From assembly GCA_036939355.1 (NCBI GenBank), contig JALLAP010001320.1:1-11556 (forward strand): 11,556 nt of DNA, written 5' to 3'. The translations under genes and the position numbers were made by a program. Source of the stretch: Thalassiosira profunda (taxonomy: Eukaryota > Bacillariophyta > Thalassiosirophyceae > Thalassiosirales > Thalassiosiraceae). Of the stretch, positions 1-7,031 are shown in pieces (the stretch's first letter is position 1; every line of letters begins with the position of its first letter). The notes beneath the pieces are model-generated. The model searched no databases, had not been told where the DNA came from, and saw only the letters and a program-made list of their open reading frames with translations.

Positions 1-3000
1 GGGCACGTCGGAGGGGACCGACGCGGGCGACAGCGACGACGCGTGGGAGCCGCCGTCGCCCGCCTCGCCATTGGCAGCGGCGGCACGGCCTCGCTGGACG
101 ACGCGAAGGACGCCCGCCTCCCGAGCGAGATCCTGTGCGGCTTGCGGAATGTAAGGGCCGCGGGGCACGTACGGGACCTCCCCCCGCCCGGCCGTCCCCG
201 CCGACAATGCCGACATTTCATCGTCGTCGGCCGCGTCCACCACCGGATCCGGCCGGTTGGCGGCCGTCCCTCGACCCTCCACCGCCTCGAGGGGGGGCAT
301 GGACGAATCATCGGACGATCCGTCGTTCAGCTCCGCCAGTTCTACCACTTCCCCGTCCGGCTCCTCGGGCGCGGCGGGCCCCGGCACGCTCTCCAGCGAG
401 GGCATTGACCCATCCTCCTGCGCACTTGCCAGCGAGGGCATATCTCCCTCCAACTCCTCCGCCCCCTCGCCGGCGTCCCCTAGGCGGGGCCGCCGGTGGC
501 GGTGCCCCGGCTCCCGCGCCTCCCGTCGGGCCGCGCCGTGCCGCTGCATCGCCTGGCGGAAGGCCAGCCGTCCCATCGACTCGACCGCCTCGTCGATGGC
601 CCGGTCGATTTCCGGGGGGAGGGTCCGGCCGGCGGGTCGGCGGTCGGATTCGGCTCCCTCTTGTGGAGGTTCCTCGGGCGGTGCCTCGGCTCCCTCCGAC
701 GGCGCGGCGCCTCCCCCCGGCCCTCCCCGCTGGTCGCGCAGGCTCGCCTCCACGGCGCGCTGGATCTGCCGGCGCTCGTCCTCCGAACTGATGGGCCGCC
801 GGAAATCCCTAGCCCTACTAACTCTAACGGCATCGCTGACATAGGGGACTAGTGGGGGCAACGACGAGGGCACCGACAAGGCATCGTCGTCGCCGTTGGC
901 GTCTTCGCCCCCATCTTCCGCCGGTAAGGACGCTGTTTCGGCGTCGAACACATCATCGACGGTCCGTGACGAGTTGCCCTCGTTGCGGGGGGTGTTGCGC
1001 TCGGGGGCGTTGGTCTCCGCAGCGTTGGCCGTGGCCCTGTGGCTCATTCTCCAGTGGGCAATGGCGTCGGCCGTCCATTCGCCGTGGGGCTCGAGGGGCG
1101 CATTGCGCTCAGCATCAGACGCATTGTCGAGGGTCCGTGCCGCGTGGCCCTCGTTGCGGCGGGAATTACGCTCGGCGCGTGCGACCTGCTCCCTCCAGGT
1201 CAAGCCACTGGCGGTCGGCTCGAGATGCGGCATCGAATCGAGAGACTCAGCGTCGGGCGAGCGAGGCTCGAGGGGCGGCATCGAATCAAGGGAGTCGGCG
1301 TCGGGCGAGTTCCGGCCGGAAGCGCCGTCATCGTCGTCATCGTCTTCCTCGTCTTCGTCGTCGTTGGCGTCTTCTGGAACGGTGTGAAAACTCCCGCTGT
1401 GAGAGCTTCGATCCGAGGCCTCCTCCAAGGCGAAGCGAGGGGCGTTTTCCTCCTCCGCGGCCTCCCCGTTTCCTCCCTCCGGCCCCCCATTTTCTCCACG
1501 GGGGAAGGCGATGGTTGGAGCGCTTCCCTCCTCGTCGGTTCCCTCCTGCTCCTCATTTCCACCACTCTGCTCCCCGTCATCCCCTCCCTCCCTCGCAATC
1601 CCCTCCTCCCTCAGCTCCTCCGGCATGTCCACGCGTTCGCTCCCCTCCACCGGCAAATGCACCCGCATGCACGTGGGGCACACCAGCCGGTCGGGCTTGC
1701 GCACGTCGACGGGCGGGGCGGGATCGAACGCCTCCCCAAAGAAATCCATGAGGTCGAAGTCGTCCGGATCGGCCAGTTCGGGGAGGCCGAAGCGCGCCCC
1801 GATCGTTTGGGCGAAGAGGCGGCGCATGATCCGGTCGATCTCGGGACGGTCGGCTGCGGTGCCTCTGCCGGCGGTGCCTCTGCCTGCATTTCCTCGGCCG
1901 GCGCCTCTGCCTGCTCCTCTGCCGGCACCCCTGCCAGCGCTGCCCCGTCCTGCTCCCCCTCTGCCACCCCCTCTGCCTCCATCACCTCTGCCGGAAATCT
2001 CCCTCGGCACGTCCGTCCTTCTTGTGGCGGTCCTCCCGGCGGCGGCCCGGGCGGCGACTTCGCTCCCCGACGCGGCTCCCCTGGTTACGGTGACGGTCTC
2101 GCGGGGCTGGGTGCGGACGGGGGCACGGACGGCCACCCGGCCGGGGGCGTTGCTCCTCCTTGCCACCGCGACGGTCTCCCGGGGCAGGGACCGCACGGGG
2201 GCTCTCACGGCCACCCGGCCGGCGGCGGTGCTCCGCGCCGGGGCCCCGTTCGTCCGGAGGGGCTCTCCCGGCCTGAATGGGAAGGCATTGACGTTCATCC
2301 TGAACGAGGGCGCATTGGCGTTCAAGGGGGTCCCCCGTCCGGCTCCCCCCGCTGCGCTCCCAAACAAGCCCTCAACCAACTCGGGCACGTCCGCCTCGAC
2401 TGGCAGCGTGACAGAGGTGGTGGAATGGTTCCGGTTGGAGCGGGGCGGGGTCGGCGGTCGCGGACCGTTGCTCGCTGCGGCGGCGAGGTTGCCACCGGTG
2501 GCGGTATTGTTGGGAATTGGATCGACGACGTCCTCGGGGAACAGGGGAGTCCTCGGCCGATTCTCCCGGGCAGCTCGTCCAGCGGCGACCATTTGTCCCA
2601 GACGTGCCAGGGGACGTTCCAGACGTGCTTGGCTCCCTTGATTATTGTTGCCTGTGACATTGTCATTAGCGAGGTTGGTGATGTTGCCGGCGGCCTGATC
2701 CGGGGGAGCGAACACGAACGCCGGCGCACTGGCGCTCAAGGCCGGGCTCCTGGGCTGGGCACCGCCCCGCCCTGAAGGGCGGCCTCTCCCTCTCCCTCGG
2801 CCACGCCCCCGACCGTGCCGGAGGCGGCGCGGATTGGATCCCGCGCTGGAGGTGGAGCCGGCCCGGCTCCTTTGCTGGACCACGGGAAGCGGGACGTGGC
2901 TTCCTCCGCCGCCCGTTCCCGCATTGGGGCTGGCACGTGGCGGGGAGGCCGCCTGGGGGGCAGCACGGGGAGCATCGCTCGTGGATGGGCTTGGTGGAGT

Positions 3001-3333
3001 GGCATTCAGCCGGCGCCGCCGGAAGCTCACATTCAGCTCGAGGCGCTCCTGCGCGGCATCGGCGGTGAACCCGCTGTCGCCCATTCCCGAATTGGAGGCC
3101 GTTGGGCTGGCGCGTGGCGGGGAAGCCGCCTGGGGGGCGGCACGGGGCGCATCATTACTTGCTGGTTGGCTTGATGGAGTGGCAGCGGACGTGGACGGTG
3201 CACCGCTCCCACGACCGGATGATGTTTGCGTTTGGCTGGAATCGCCGCTTCCCCGGCCGGCGCCATCGCCTCGGCCGGCCGACTGGGAGCTCCCTCCGCC
3301 CCGGCCGGAGCCGCGGCGGGGCCAAAGGGGCAT
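1..3333 (-). CDS. Large RG-rich/acidic protein with CPTC zinc knuckle and UIM-like motif, paralog of the 3718-6201 gene; 3' end beyond window
   Basis: Not recognised as a named family. The minus frame is open for 1111 codons from the ATG at 3333-3331 to the left edge; an in-frame stop lies upstream at 3450-3448 with no ATG between. Residues 1-494 are low complexity: RG-rich stretches (about 8-35, 172-186, 448-491) and two internal duplications. Residues about 495-580 match residues 20-105 of the divergent neighbour, ending in APPVDVRKPDRLVCPTC (C552, C555). Then come an acidic run (about 651-671), five SMPSLE-like motifs (Met 685, 701, 965, 977, 1012) and a ubiquitin-interacting-motif match (851-868). 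Residues 1055-1082 resemble the segment just before the neighbour's RING-like knuckle, but no cysteine follows before the edge. Duplicated segments differ almost only at synonymous positions of this frame, which supports coding. Function is unknown; the UIM match suggests ubiquitin binding. An unseen intron cannot be excluded. Confidence 0.8.
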   Translation of the reverse strand, partial: MPLWPRRGSGRGGGSSQSAGRGDGAGRGSGDSSQTQTSSGRGSGAPSTSAATPSSQPASNDAPRAAPQAASPPRASPTASNSGMGDSGFTADAAQERLELNVSFRRRRLNATPPSPSTSDAPRAAPQAASPPRASPNAGTGGGGSHVPLPVVQQRSRAGSTSSAGSNPRRLRHGRGRGRGRGRGRPSGRGGAQPRSPALSASAPAFVFAPPDQAAGNITNLANDNVTGNNNQGSQARLERPLARLGQMVAAGRAARENRPRTPLFPEDVVDPIPNNTATGGNLAAAASNGPRPPTPPRSNRNHSTTSVTLPVEADVPELVEGLFGSAAGGAGRGTPLNANAPSFRMNVNAFPFRPGEPLRTNGAPARSTAAGRVAVRAPVRSLPRETVAVARRSNAPGRVAVRAPVRTQPRETVTVTRGAASGSEVAARAAAGRTATRRTDVPREISGRGDGGRGGGRGGAGRGSAGRGAGRGAGRGAGRGNAGRGTAGRGTAADRPEIDRIMRRLFAQTIGARFGLPELADPDDFDLMDFFGEAFDPAPPVDVRKPDRLVCPTCMRVHLPVEGSERVDMPEELREEGIAREGGDDGEQSGGNEEQEGTDEEGSAPTIAFPRGENGGPEGGNGEAAEEENAPRFALEEASDRSSHSGSFHTVPEDANDDEDEEDDDDDDGASGRNSPDADSLDSMPPLEPRSPDAESLDSMPHLEPTASGLTWREQVARAERNSRRNEGHAARTLDNASDAERNAPLEPHGEWTADAIAHWRMSHRATANAAETNAPERNTPRNEGNSSRTVDDVFDAETASLPAEDGGEDANGDDDALSVPSSLPPLVPYVSDAVRVSRARDFRRPISSEDERRQIQRAVEASLRDQRGGPGGGAAPSEGAEAPPEEPPQEGAESDRRPAGRTLPPEIDRAIDEAVESMGRLAFRQAMQRHGAARREAREPGHRHRRPRLGDAGEGAEELEGDMPSLASAQEDGSMPSLESVPGPAAPEEPDGEVVELAELNDGSSDDSSMPPLEAVEGRGTAANRPDPVVDAADDDEMSALSAGTAGRGEVPYVPRGPYIPQAAQDLAREAGVLRVVQRGRAAAANGEAGDGGSHASSLSPASVPSDVP
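1216..1308 (-). repeat. Tandem 15-residue coding repeat containing the SMPxLE motif
   Basis: Two adjacent copies in the minus-strand gene: SPDADSLDSMPPLEP (residues 676-690) and SPDAESLDSMPHLEP (692-706), separated by one Arg. They differ at two residues and at several third codon positions. Confidence 0.85.
1861..1992 (-). repeat. GR/RGG-box coding repeat
   Basis: In the minus frame this stretch encodes about 44 residues almost entirely of Gly, Arg and Ala in units such as AGRG and GGRG (residues about 448-491), directly before the block conserved between the paralogs. RGG boxes commonly bind RNA or are arginine-methylated; that role here is inference. At DNA level it is a degenerate GC-rich minisatellite. 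Confidence 0.8.
2080..2220 (-). repeat. Two-copy 21-codon coding repeat (GRVAVRAPVR unit)
   Basis: Copies at 2158-2220 and 2080-2142, 78 nt apart, encode GRVAVRAPVR followed by S-L-PRETVAVAR or T-Q-PRETVTVTR. Six codons differ synonymously, including Arg AGA versus CGT, and four differ by replacement, as expected of a translated repeat. Confidence 0.85.
2926..3153 (-). repeat. Two-copy 17-codon coding repeat DAPRAAPQAASPPRASP
   Basis: Copies lie at 2926-2976 and 3103-3153, offset 177 nt. The 17 encoded residues are identical, while five codons differ at the third base, all synonymously. The intervening segment contains a basic patch, FRRRRLN. Confidence 0.9.
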
Positions 3334-3717
3334 GGTCGTCGATGATGGTGCCACGCGCGCCGAGTCCCTTTGTCGGCGCGGGTTGGCGGAAATAATGAAG
3401 GGAGATTTCACGCGTGATTTTCAGACGTGACGATTGCGTGAAATTCCGTCATTTCTGGCTCGGCTCGGCAACCACAAGCAACACAGTGATTGAAGAGAAC
3501 AGAGCCACGACGCGGCGGGGGACTGCGCCGCTGCGCCGTTGTCATATCTGAAGAGCGGCGCTTTCGTCGATCCATTTGTGCCGCCGCTGTTTTGCTTGAG
3601 TGAAAAGCATAGCGTCATTTTTCCTGCAATCTTTGCCATCAAGAATCAAAGATATTATCTCGCGCTGAGTAGAGCCACCCCCCTGCCATCACCCACGAGG
3701 TCGACGCGGCGGGAGAG
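3334..3717. promoter_or_regulatory. Divergent intergenic region between the two paralogs
   Basis: These 384 nt separate the ATG codons of the two head-to-head paralogs and must hold both 5' UTRs and both promoters. The sequence is clearly less GC-rich than the flanking genes, especially 3590-3660. In-frame stops close both reading frames here (3450-3448 on minus, TAG at 3670 on plus). I see no convincing TATA box, initiator or long repeat. A shared bidirectional promoter is inferred from layout alone. Confidence 0.5.
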
Positions 3718-6201
3718 ATGGACGACAACCACCCCTTGTTCCGTCTTTTCACCGGGGATGCATCCCTCGGCGATGATCCCACCGCCACGGAGGCGTTGAT
3801 GCGCGGGCTCTTCGCCCGAGCGCTCGAATCGTCCGCAATCCCACCCGAGGTGGCGCGGCTCGTCTCGGCCCGAATGAGCATTCCTGGGGGTTTCGAGGCC
3901 ATGCTCGCGGAGACGTTCGATGACGGCCCGCCCATTGATGTGCGAAGGCCGGACCAGTTGGTGTGCCCCACCTGCATGCAAGTGCATTTGCCCGTGGAGG
4001 GGAGCGAGCGATTTGCAATTCCTGCGGAGGAGAAGGATACCGAGCGGACGGGAGGCGAGAATAGGGGCACTGCAGAGGATTCATCGGGCGACGAGTCCCT
4101 GAATTGGGAGGATTCGTCGGACGACGAGTCGGGCAGCATGCCCTCGCTCGAAAGTATCCCACGGGCCACCAACGGCGACGAGGAAACGGCGGGGGAAGGG
4201 GAGGGTCCGGGCGATGAGGAAGCCTCAATCGATCCTTCGATGCCGTCATTGGAGGACACCAACGTCGGAGCGGCGGCACAGGTCGGTGGGGGCGGGGGAG
4301 ACGTTGGCAGCGACTATGCATCTACCGCAGAGTCTCTTGATTCGCTGCCGCCACTCCTCGGGACGCGCGGCGATGATGGTGGAAGCGGCGGCGCAAACGT
4401 CGCCGCGAGGAATGACAACGATACCAGCGAGCATGTCGAATCGGGCCCGCCTGTGGATGGGAACACGGCTGCGAACGAGAGTGCCTCGGACGACTTGGAC
4501 TTGTCTGAGGGTGCCTCAGTGCCATCGCTGCAGGATGCGGGCGCTTCTTCGTCGGACGAATCGTCCATGCCTTCGCTGGAAGACATTGCTGATGGAGGCG
4601 CCGTAACAGCATCGCCCGGAGCTCCCAACGAAGTGCCGGAGGTCTCTCGAGACGACTCCTTGGACGACGCGTCGGCTAGGAATGAGAGCGCCCCTGCAAG
4701 TCCACCACGCGCCCCGTCGAGTCCAGCAAGCCCTGCCTACTCTCCCACGAGCCCAGCTTACAGCCCGACTTCGTCGGAGTACAGTGAGCCAGTGAGCCCG
4801 CCATACGCCCCTGGGGGGACTCGCCCAGAGTCGACCAACCCGCTGACGCATCTGCGAGACTACGGCGCATTGCGCGTCATTGCAAAGGCAAACTGCCCAA
4901 TCTGCTTGGAGTTTCACGAGCCCGTGGTGGCATTGCCGTGCGGTCACTGCCTGTGTGAGGAGGACTACGGAAGGCTGGGCGGGTATCTTGCGTCGGACAA
5001 AGAGAAGATCCAAACTCTTGTGAGGAATGATATGATTTCGGTGCCAGCGGTCGTGCCCCAGCCAGAATTGGAAGAGTCGCGACCTGCCGCCAGTGCCAGC
5101 CTGATCGAGATTCCGTCTTCTGTGTCTGATTATATTCCAGAACATGCGTGGAGCGACAGACGAAGTGAAAACCGCTGTGCGTGGGCATTGGCACCTTGCA
5201 AGGATGCTAACTGCAGAATGGGAAGCCTGCAACACAATGCGCTTTATTCCATTAGCGCCGGCGAAGTGAGATACCGGAGCTGTTATCCTCTTGGAAGTAC
5301 CATTGCTTCAGGTATGTCCGGTGGACTGTGGATTCACATGACTCCTTACGATCACGCCCCTGCCGCCAAATTCCCTTTGATCCGCCGAGACTGGCAAGGG
5401 CACGAGTTGGACGGTGGTGTCCTTCCCTACTCTGCTCATCTAGCATGTGACGGGAGTGACGGCGTCTGGGCATTGGTAGAGACCGACGCAGAGTGCTTTT
5501 TGAGCCTCCAACACCACAACTTGGGCGATACTCGAACCATCACAACGGTGCCATTCGAAACTGAGCTGCACAGTGCTGCAAGCACTCGCAAGGTTTGGGC
5601 TTACGTGGGCGAGCAGAACTTGTTCCCGTTTGTTGGCTCGTTGCTCGAGCGAGGACTCTGGTTGCTGGGCGCTAATACCAGACAGCTAGTGTGCAGAAGC
5701 CCAGAGAGCGAGCTCATTCTCGGGTCTGACGGTAGTGGAAATCTGTGGGTCATGAGCGAGAGCGAGGGCGTGGACGGCTTGTCCCTGAAACTGTATTCTC
5801 CTTATGGGGGGTGCGAGGATACCCAGGTCACGTTCTCAGCTAGCGACGGTTACTCGTTGTTCGGGTGCAACACCCCTGAAGTCGTTTTCATCTTCCGTCG
5901 CTTTGGACACGAGAACGGCAGGGGAGAGCTCATGTGTGTATCGCGAGCTTCGCACACGCAGCCCTGGGAGTGCAACACGATTAGGGAATTCCCTGCCACT
6001 ACGAGATTCGCTGGCGACGGCGCTGGCGGATTGTGGATTCTCCGCAAAGACGAAGGAGACGAGACCGTTGGCCTCTGGAGGTGTGATAGGGAGGGCTGCA
6101 TGGAGCGCGTTCATCATTTTGACCAGCTCTCTAGCGCCGACGACACAGCGCTCTTCGACAGTCACAATGGGTCCATGTGGGGGCATACAATCTGGATCTA
6201 G
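3718..6201 (+). CDS. RING-like zinc knuckle protein with CTD-like heptads and C-terminal seven-bladed propeller (827 aa)
   Basis: Single-exon gene; the first ATG after an in-frame TAG at 3670, in good context (gagagATGG). Order of parts: a conserved N-terminal block shared with the divergent paralog (about 20-105) with CPTC at 83-86 and H90; an acidic Ser-rich linker (about 106-300) with five SMPSLE-like motifs (positions 141, 175, 210, 268, 284); three Pol II CTD-like heptads (341-361); a RING-like start with C393, C396, C408, H410 and C413 but no final C-x2-C; then from about 520 repeats centred on G-G/N-L-W, with W538, W584, W627, W677, V/F at about 725, W773 and W821. The 43-50 residue spacing suggests a seven-bladed beta-propeller closing at the C-terminus. 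RING plus propeller recalls TRIM-NHL E3 ligases, but the RING is incomplete, so ligase activity is doubtful. No signal peptide or membrane segment is seen. Confidence 0.9.
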   Translation: MDDNHPLFRLFTGDASLGDDPTATEALMRGLFARALESSAIPPEVARLVSARMSIPGGFEAMLAETFDDGPPIDVRRPDQLVCPTCMQVHLPVEGSERFAIPAEEKDTERTGGENRGTAEDSSGDESLNWEDSSDDESGSMPSLESIPRATNGDEETAGEGEGPGDEEASIDPSMPSLEDTNVGAAAQVGGGGGDVGSDYASTAESLDSLPPLLGTRGDDGGSGGANVAARNDNDTSEHVESGPPVDGNTAANESASDDLDLSEGASVPSLQDAGASSSDESSMPSLEDIADGGAVTASPGAPNEVPEVSRDDSLDDASARNESAPASPPRAPSSPASPAYSPTSPAYSPTSSEYSEPVSPPYAPGGTRPESTNPLTHLRDYGALRVIAKANCPICLEFHEPVVALPCGHCLCEEDYGRLGGYLASDKEKIQTLVRNDMISVPAVVPQPELEESRPAASASLIEIPSSVSDYIPEHAWSDRRSENRCAWALAPCKDANCRMGSLQHNALYSISAGEVRYRSCYPLGSTIASGMSGGLWIHMTPYDHAPAAKFPLIRRDWQGHELDGGVLPYSAHLACDGSDGVWALVETDAECFLSLQHHNLGDTRTITTVPFETELHSAASTRKVWAYVGEQNLFPFVGSLLERGLWLLGANTRQLVCRSPESELILGSDGSGNLWVMSESEGVDGLSLKLYSPYGGCEDTQVTFSASDGYSLFGCNTPEVVFIFRRFGHENGRGELMCVSRASHTQPWECNTIREFPATTRFAGDGAGGLWILRKDEGDETVGLWRCDREGCMERVHHFDQLSSADDTALFDSHNGSMWGHTIWI
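4738..4800 (+). repeat. Three RNA polymerase II CTD-like heptads
   Basis: Residues 341-361 read YSPTSPA, YSPTSSE, YSEPVSP, followed by P-P-Y. The first two match the YSPTSPS consensus at six and five of seven positions. They are preceded by SPASPA and lie between the acidic linker and the RING-like knuckle. Confidence 0.85.
5281..6201 (+). other. Seven-repeat propeller-like domain within the RING-like gene
   Basis: Repeated cores are SGGLWIHM (W538), SDGVWALV (W584), TRKVWAYV (W627), GSGNLWVM (W677), a degenerate PEVVFIF (about 720-726), GAGGLWIL (W773) and NGSMWGH (W821). Steps are 46, 43, 50, 48, 48 and 48 residues. The D-G-x-G-x-L-W signature resembles two-component-regulator/NHL-type propeller blades; fold assignment is by pattern only. 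An extra RGLWLLG at W648 falls out of phase. Confidence 0.65.
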
Positions 6202-6332
6202 ATCTCGGGGAAAGCACGGGTCTCCGCCACTCTCCAATTGACATCTTCTCTGTTGTTCAAAGCCTGACGGCAGAAACATTTTCAGTATCAGTCCAGCCAT
6301 ACGCAGTATCCGCATAGTTCCGCTCTTGAAGT
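6202..6332. other. Short convergent 3' intergenic region
   Basis: These 131 nt lie between the TAG of the propeller gene and the TAG of the Nudix gene on the opposite strand, so both 3' UTRs must overlap or be very short. No AATAAA or TGTAA element is visible. Confidence 0.6.
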
Positions 6333-7031
6333 CTATCCACATCCGATTGCCTCTGCCAATGCGTCAATGTATTCTGTGCATCTCGGAACTAGCTCTGCAT
6401 CGCCCCGTCGCATTCTTTTGATCAATTCTCTTCCATCCAGGATCTCGAATCCCGACACTTCCTCCGCAACGAGAGGCGCAAACATGTTGGTCTCCATTTT
6501 TCCTTTCCACCAAAGGATGAACACCTCCTGATACTCTCGACAAATGAACTTGCCGTACTGTTCTGTCTCTCCTTTGACGGCGCTTGCAACAGTGAATGCT
6601 CTAGCCCGTTCGACGTCATCTGACGAGTACATTTTCTGTATGATTCCATTCCCTCCCAGCTCTTCTTCCAGCTCTCTCATCATGGTATCCAAGATATCGT
6701 CGCCCGCATTCACGTGGCCGGCACAGCTCACGTCTAGTTGATTGGGATGCGTATCCTTGTAGGGTGAGCGACGTTGCAGCAGTACCCGTGCAGCGTTGTT
6801 TTGCGATTCCGGCTGTACAATCCAAGCTTGCACCGATCGATGCCAATCCCCATCTTTGTGCACCTGTCCTCGCTCCTTCATCTCCCCCGTAGCTTTGGGG
6901 TGCGGATAATGCTCTTTGCCCCAGCCCGGAGATACGATGGTATTGTGATGTGACGTCGATGGAGGCGCCGGATACACATCGAACAGTTCTGATGGATTCT
7001 GCGCCAGGTTGTAGTTCGCATTGGTATCCAT
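6333..7031 (-). CDS. Nudix hydrolase, IPP-isomerase/AtNUDT3-like type (232 aa)
   Basis: The Nudix box is clear: G105-HVNAG-D111-x7-R119-E120-L-E-E-E-L-G126, matching G-x5-E-x7-R-E-U-x-E-E-x-G-U except that the first Glu is Asp. Before it, HKDGDWHRSVQAW, LLQRRSPYKDTHPNQLDVS and AGH follow the pattern of IPP-isomerase-like Nudix proteins such as the Nudix domain of plant NUDT3. Such enzymes hydrolyse nucleoside or isoprenoid diphosphates; the substrate here cannot be read. E120, E123 and E124, the usual metal ligands, are present. I chose the ATG at 7031-7029 (context aagATGG). The frame stays open upstream to 7214 without another ATG; those 61 codons look like a possible targeting peptide but would need a non-ATG start or an upstream exon. 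No intron is seen. The stop is TAG at 6335-6333. Confidence 0.9.
   Translation of the reverse strand: MDTNANYNLAQNPSELFDVYPAPPSTSHHNTIVSPGWGKEHYPHPKATGEMKERGQVHKDGDWHRSVQAWIVQPESQNNAARVLLQRRSPYKDTHPNQLDVSCAGHVNAGDDILDTMMRELEEELGGNGIIQKMYSSDDVERARAFTVASAVKGETEQYGKFICREYQEVFILWWKGKMETNMFAPLVAEEVSGFEILDGRELIKRMRRGDAELVPRCTEYIDALAEAIGCG

Noticed and set aside
1858..1995. CRISPR-like or tandem DNA repeat array
   Set aside because: Units are irregular, have no spacers and are explained by codons for a Gly/Arg-rich protein segment.
1511..2641. Second plus-strand open frame of 376 codons, Pro/Ala/Ser-rich
   Set aside because: A shadow frame: low-complexity composition follows from reading the GR-rich coding repeat backwards, and synonymous repeat changes favour the minus frame.
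1039..2775. Long plus-strand open frame of 578 codons across the left region
   Set aside because: It is the exact antisense register of the minus-strand gene. It shows no domain, its repeats match only as antisense, and GC-rich codons remove stops from both strands.
4738..4800. Part of a real RNA polymerase II large subunit
   Set aside because: Only three heptads occur, and the surrounding frame has no polymerase domain but a RING-like knuckle and a propeller.
1..6201. Giant-virus insertion, suggested by GC-rich repeat-bearing RING-like proteins
   Set aside because: No viral hallmark gene is present, and the flanking genes are ordinary nuclear genes, one of them with spliceosomal introns.
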